DNA of 64,000 nucleotides from Allobranchiibius sp. CTAmp26. Its GTDB lineage: Bacteria; Actinomycetota; Actinomycetes; Actinomycetales; Dermatophilaceae. Below, piece by piece: positions 62,749 through 64,000 of this stretch; position 1 is the stretch's first letter; every line of letters begins with the position of its first letter. The translations under genes and the position numbers were made by a program. The notes beneath the pieces were generated by a model. It was given only the letters and a program-made list of their open reading frames with translations. It was not told where the DNA came from and did no database searches. The stretch lies in contig NZ_JAGEKR010000010.1 in assembly GCF_017565405.1 (NCBI RefSeq), positions 62,001 to 126,000 on the forward strand. The letters run 5' to 3'.

Positions 62749-63942
62749 ATGGCACTCATCCCTACCCGCGAAGACAAGTTCAGCTTCGGGCTCTGGACGG
62801 TCGGGTGGCAGGCGCGAGATCTGTTCGGTGAGGCCACCCGGCCGGTGCTGGCCGGCGTCGCGGCGGTGCACAAGCTCGCCGAACTGGGCGCGTACGGCAT
62901 CACCTTCCACGACGACGACCTGATCCCACCGGGCAGCTCGACCACCGAGCGGGACCGCATCGTCACCGAGTTCAAGCAGGCGCTCACCGACACCGACATG
63001 GTCGTGCCGATGGTGACCACAAACCTGTTCGGCGACCCCATCTTCAAGGACGGCGGTTTCACCAGCAACAATCGCTCGGTGCGCCGGTACGCGCTGCGCA
63101 AGGTGATGCGCAACATGGACCTGGCCGCCGAACTCGGCGCGGAGATCTACGTGTTCTGGGGTGGCCGCGAGGGCTCCGAGGTGGACTTCGCCAAGGACGT
63201 CCGCTCTGCACTGGACCGCTACCGCGAAGGCATCGACCTGCTCGCTCAGTACTCGATCGACAAGGGGTACGGGATGCGGTTCGCCATCGAGCCCAAGCCC
63301 AACGAGCCCCGTGGGGACATCCTGCTGCCCACGATCGGGCACGCCCTCGCGTTCATCTCCCAGCTCGAGCACGCCGACATGGTCGGCATCAACCCCGAGA
63401 CCGGCCACGAGCAGATGGCCAGCTTGAACTACACCCACGGCATCGCCCAGGCGCTGTGGCAGGACAAGCTGTTCCACATCGACCTCAACGGTCAGAAGGG
63501 TCCGCGCTACGACCAGGACATGGTGTTCGGGTACGGCGACCTGCTGCAGGCGTTCTCCACCGTGGACCTGCTCGAGAACGGCGCCCCCGGCGGCGGCCCG
63601 GCGTACACCGGGGACCGGCACTTCGACTACAAGCCGTTGCGCACCGAGGACATGGACGGAGTCTGGGAGTCGGCACTCGCCAACATGGAGCTCTACCTCG
63701 AGCTGCGCGAACGGTCCAAGGCGTTCCGGGCCAGCCCGACGGTGCAGGAGGCCCTGGCGGCGTCAGAGGTCGCCGAGCTGGCCCAGCCGACGCTTAACAA
63801 GGACGAGACCTGGGAGATGCTGCTGACCGACGACGCGGCGTACGAGGGCTTCGACCGCGACGCAGCGGCCACCAGGGGATACGGCTTCGCGCGCATCCAG
63901 CGCCTGACCATGGAGCACCTGCTCGGGGTCGCAGCGGACTGA
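62749..63942 (+). CDS. xylA: Xylose isomerase
   Basis: The 397-residue enzyme converts xylose to xylulose (and glucose to fructose), using two divalent metals. Motifs: [32 protein letters not shown] with the catalytic His, [31 protein letters not shown] (metal ligands) and [16 protein letters not shown]. This is the class I, short actinobacterial form (Streptomyces type, about 390). ATG 62749 has GGGAG nearby. No xylulokinase gene is seen before the window ends 58 bases later; the tail holds nothing recognisable. Confidence 0.96.
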   Translation: MALIPTREDKFSFGLWTVGWQARDLFGEATRPVLAGVAAVHKLAELGAYGITFHDDDLIPPGSSTTERDRIVTEFKQALTDTDMVVPMVTTNLFGDPIFKDGGFTSNNRSVRRYALRKVMRNMDLAAELGAEIYVFWGGREGSEVDFAKDVRSALDRYREGIDLLAQYSIDKGYGMRFAIEPKPNEPRGDILLPTIGHALAFISQLEHADMVGINPETGHEQMASLNYTHGIAQALWQDKLFHIDLNGQKGPRYDQDMVFGYGDLLQAFSTVDLLENGAPGGGPAYTGDRHFDYKPLRTEDMDGVWESALANMELYLELRERSKAFRASPTVQEALAASEVAELAQPTLNKDETWEMLLTDDAAYEGFDRDAAATRGYGFARIQRLTMEHLLGVAAD

Positions 63943-64000
63943 TCACCGAGCTCGGGTCGTCCGCGGGTGCCGGGTTCCGGCCCGATCCCGCGGACGACAC

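Overview
The window comes from a high-GC actinobacterium. The evidence is the G/C-rich third codon positions, frequent GTG starts, a DUF222/HNH protein, F420-type and DivIVA-type proteins, a fused CydDC, and a BsaP-like partner of biotin synthase. The gene content suits a Micrococcales-type organism (Dermacoccaceae or Intrasporangiaceae-like); the genus is not determined.

Layout. 1-25 kb is mostly core or lineage genes: a membrane-protein tail, hemerythrin, a LuxR regulator, a DUF222/HNH protein, DivIVA-like protein, galE, argS, uppP, a GDSL hydrolase, a UvrA-like ATPase, a frameshifted gene, a FNT channel, an FAD oxidoreductase plus haloalkane dehalogenase pair, an ABC-F protein, an MFS exporter with a divergent TetR repressor, a luciferase-like oxidoreductase and a DEAD-box helicase. 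25.4-36 kb is an accessory island with less G/C-rich codon use and several unrecognised genes: a DUF4238 protein, a PIN-domain protein, a GIY-YIG nuclease, and a seven-gene minus-strand operon. That operon reads ubiquitin-like protein, E2-like protein, JAMM peptidase, ThiF/E1-like enzyme, sigma factor, XRE regulator, ImmA/IrrE peptidase with a 12-cysteine tail. It is the most striking system here.

36-42.5 kb is the cytochrome bd cluster cydA-cydB-cydDC followed by a BlaI-type repressor. 42.6-47 kb holds an alpha/beta hydrolase, an M56 (BlaR1-like) peptidase and an MMPL transporter. 47-53 kb is biotin synthesis: bioB-bsaP, a DUF4282 membrane protein, then bioA-bioF-bioD with 4-base overlaps. 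53-57.5 kb has a VOC protein, purB, a CsoR-type repressor with its own palindromic operator candidate, another VOC protein and a SpoU methyltransferase. 57.5-64 kb is a xylose locus: xylF-xylG-xylH and a ROK regulator on the minus strand, divergent from xylA across a 346-base control region.

Non-coding structure. At least four families of short dispersed or tandem repeats sit between genes: two 76-77 base nested-palindrome families, one about 62 base palindrome family, and a 51-base-period tandem repeat present in opposite orientations at two places. One 77-base element lies inside the cydDC reading frame and encodes the linker between its CydD and CydC halves. No CRISPR array, integrase, transposase, tRNA or rRNA was found.
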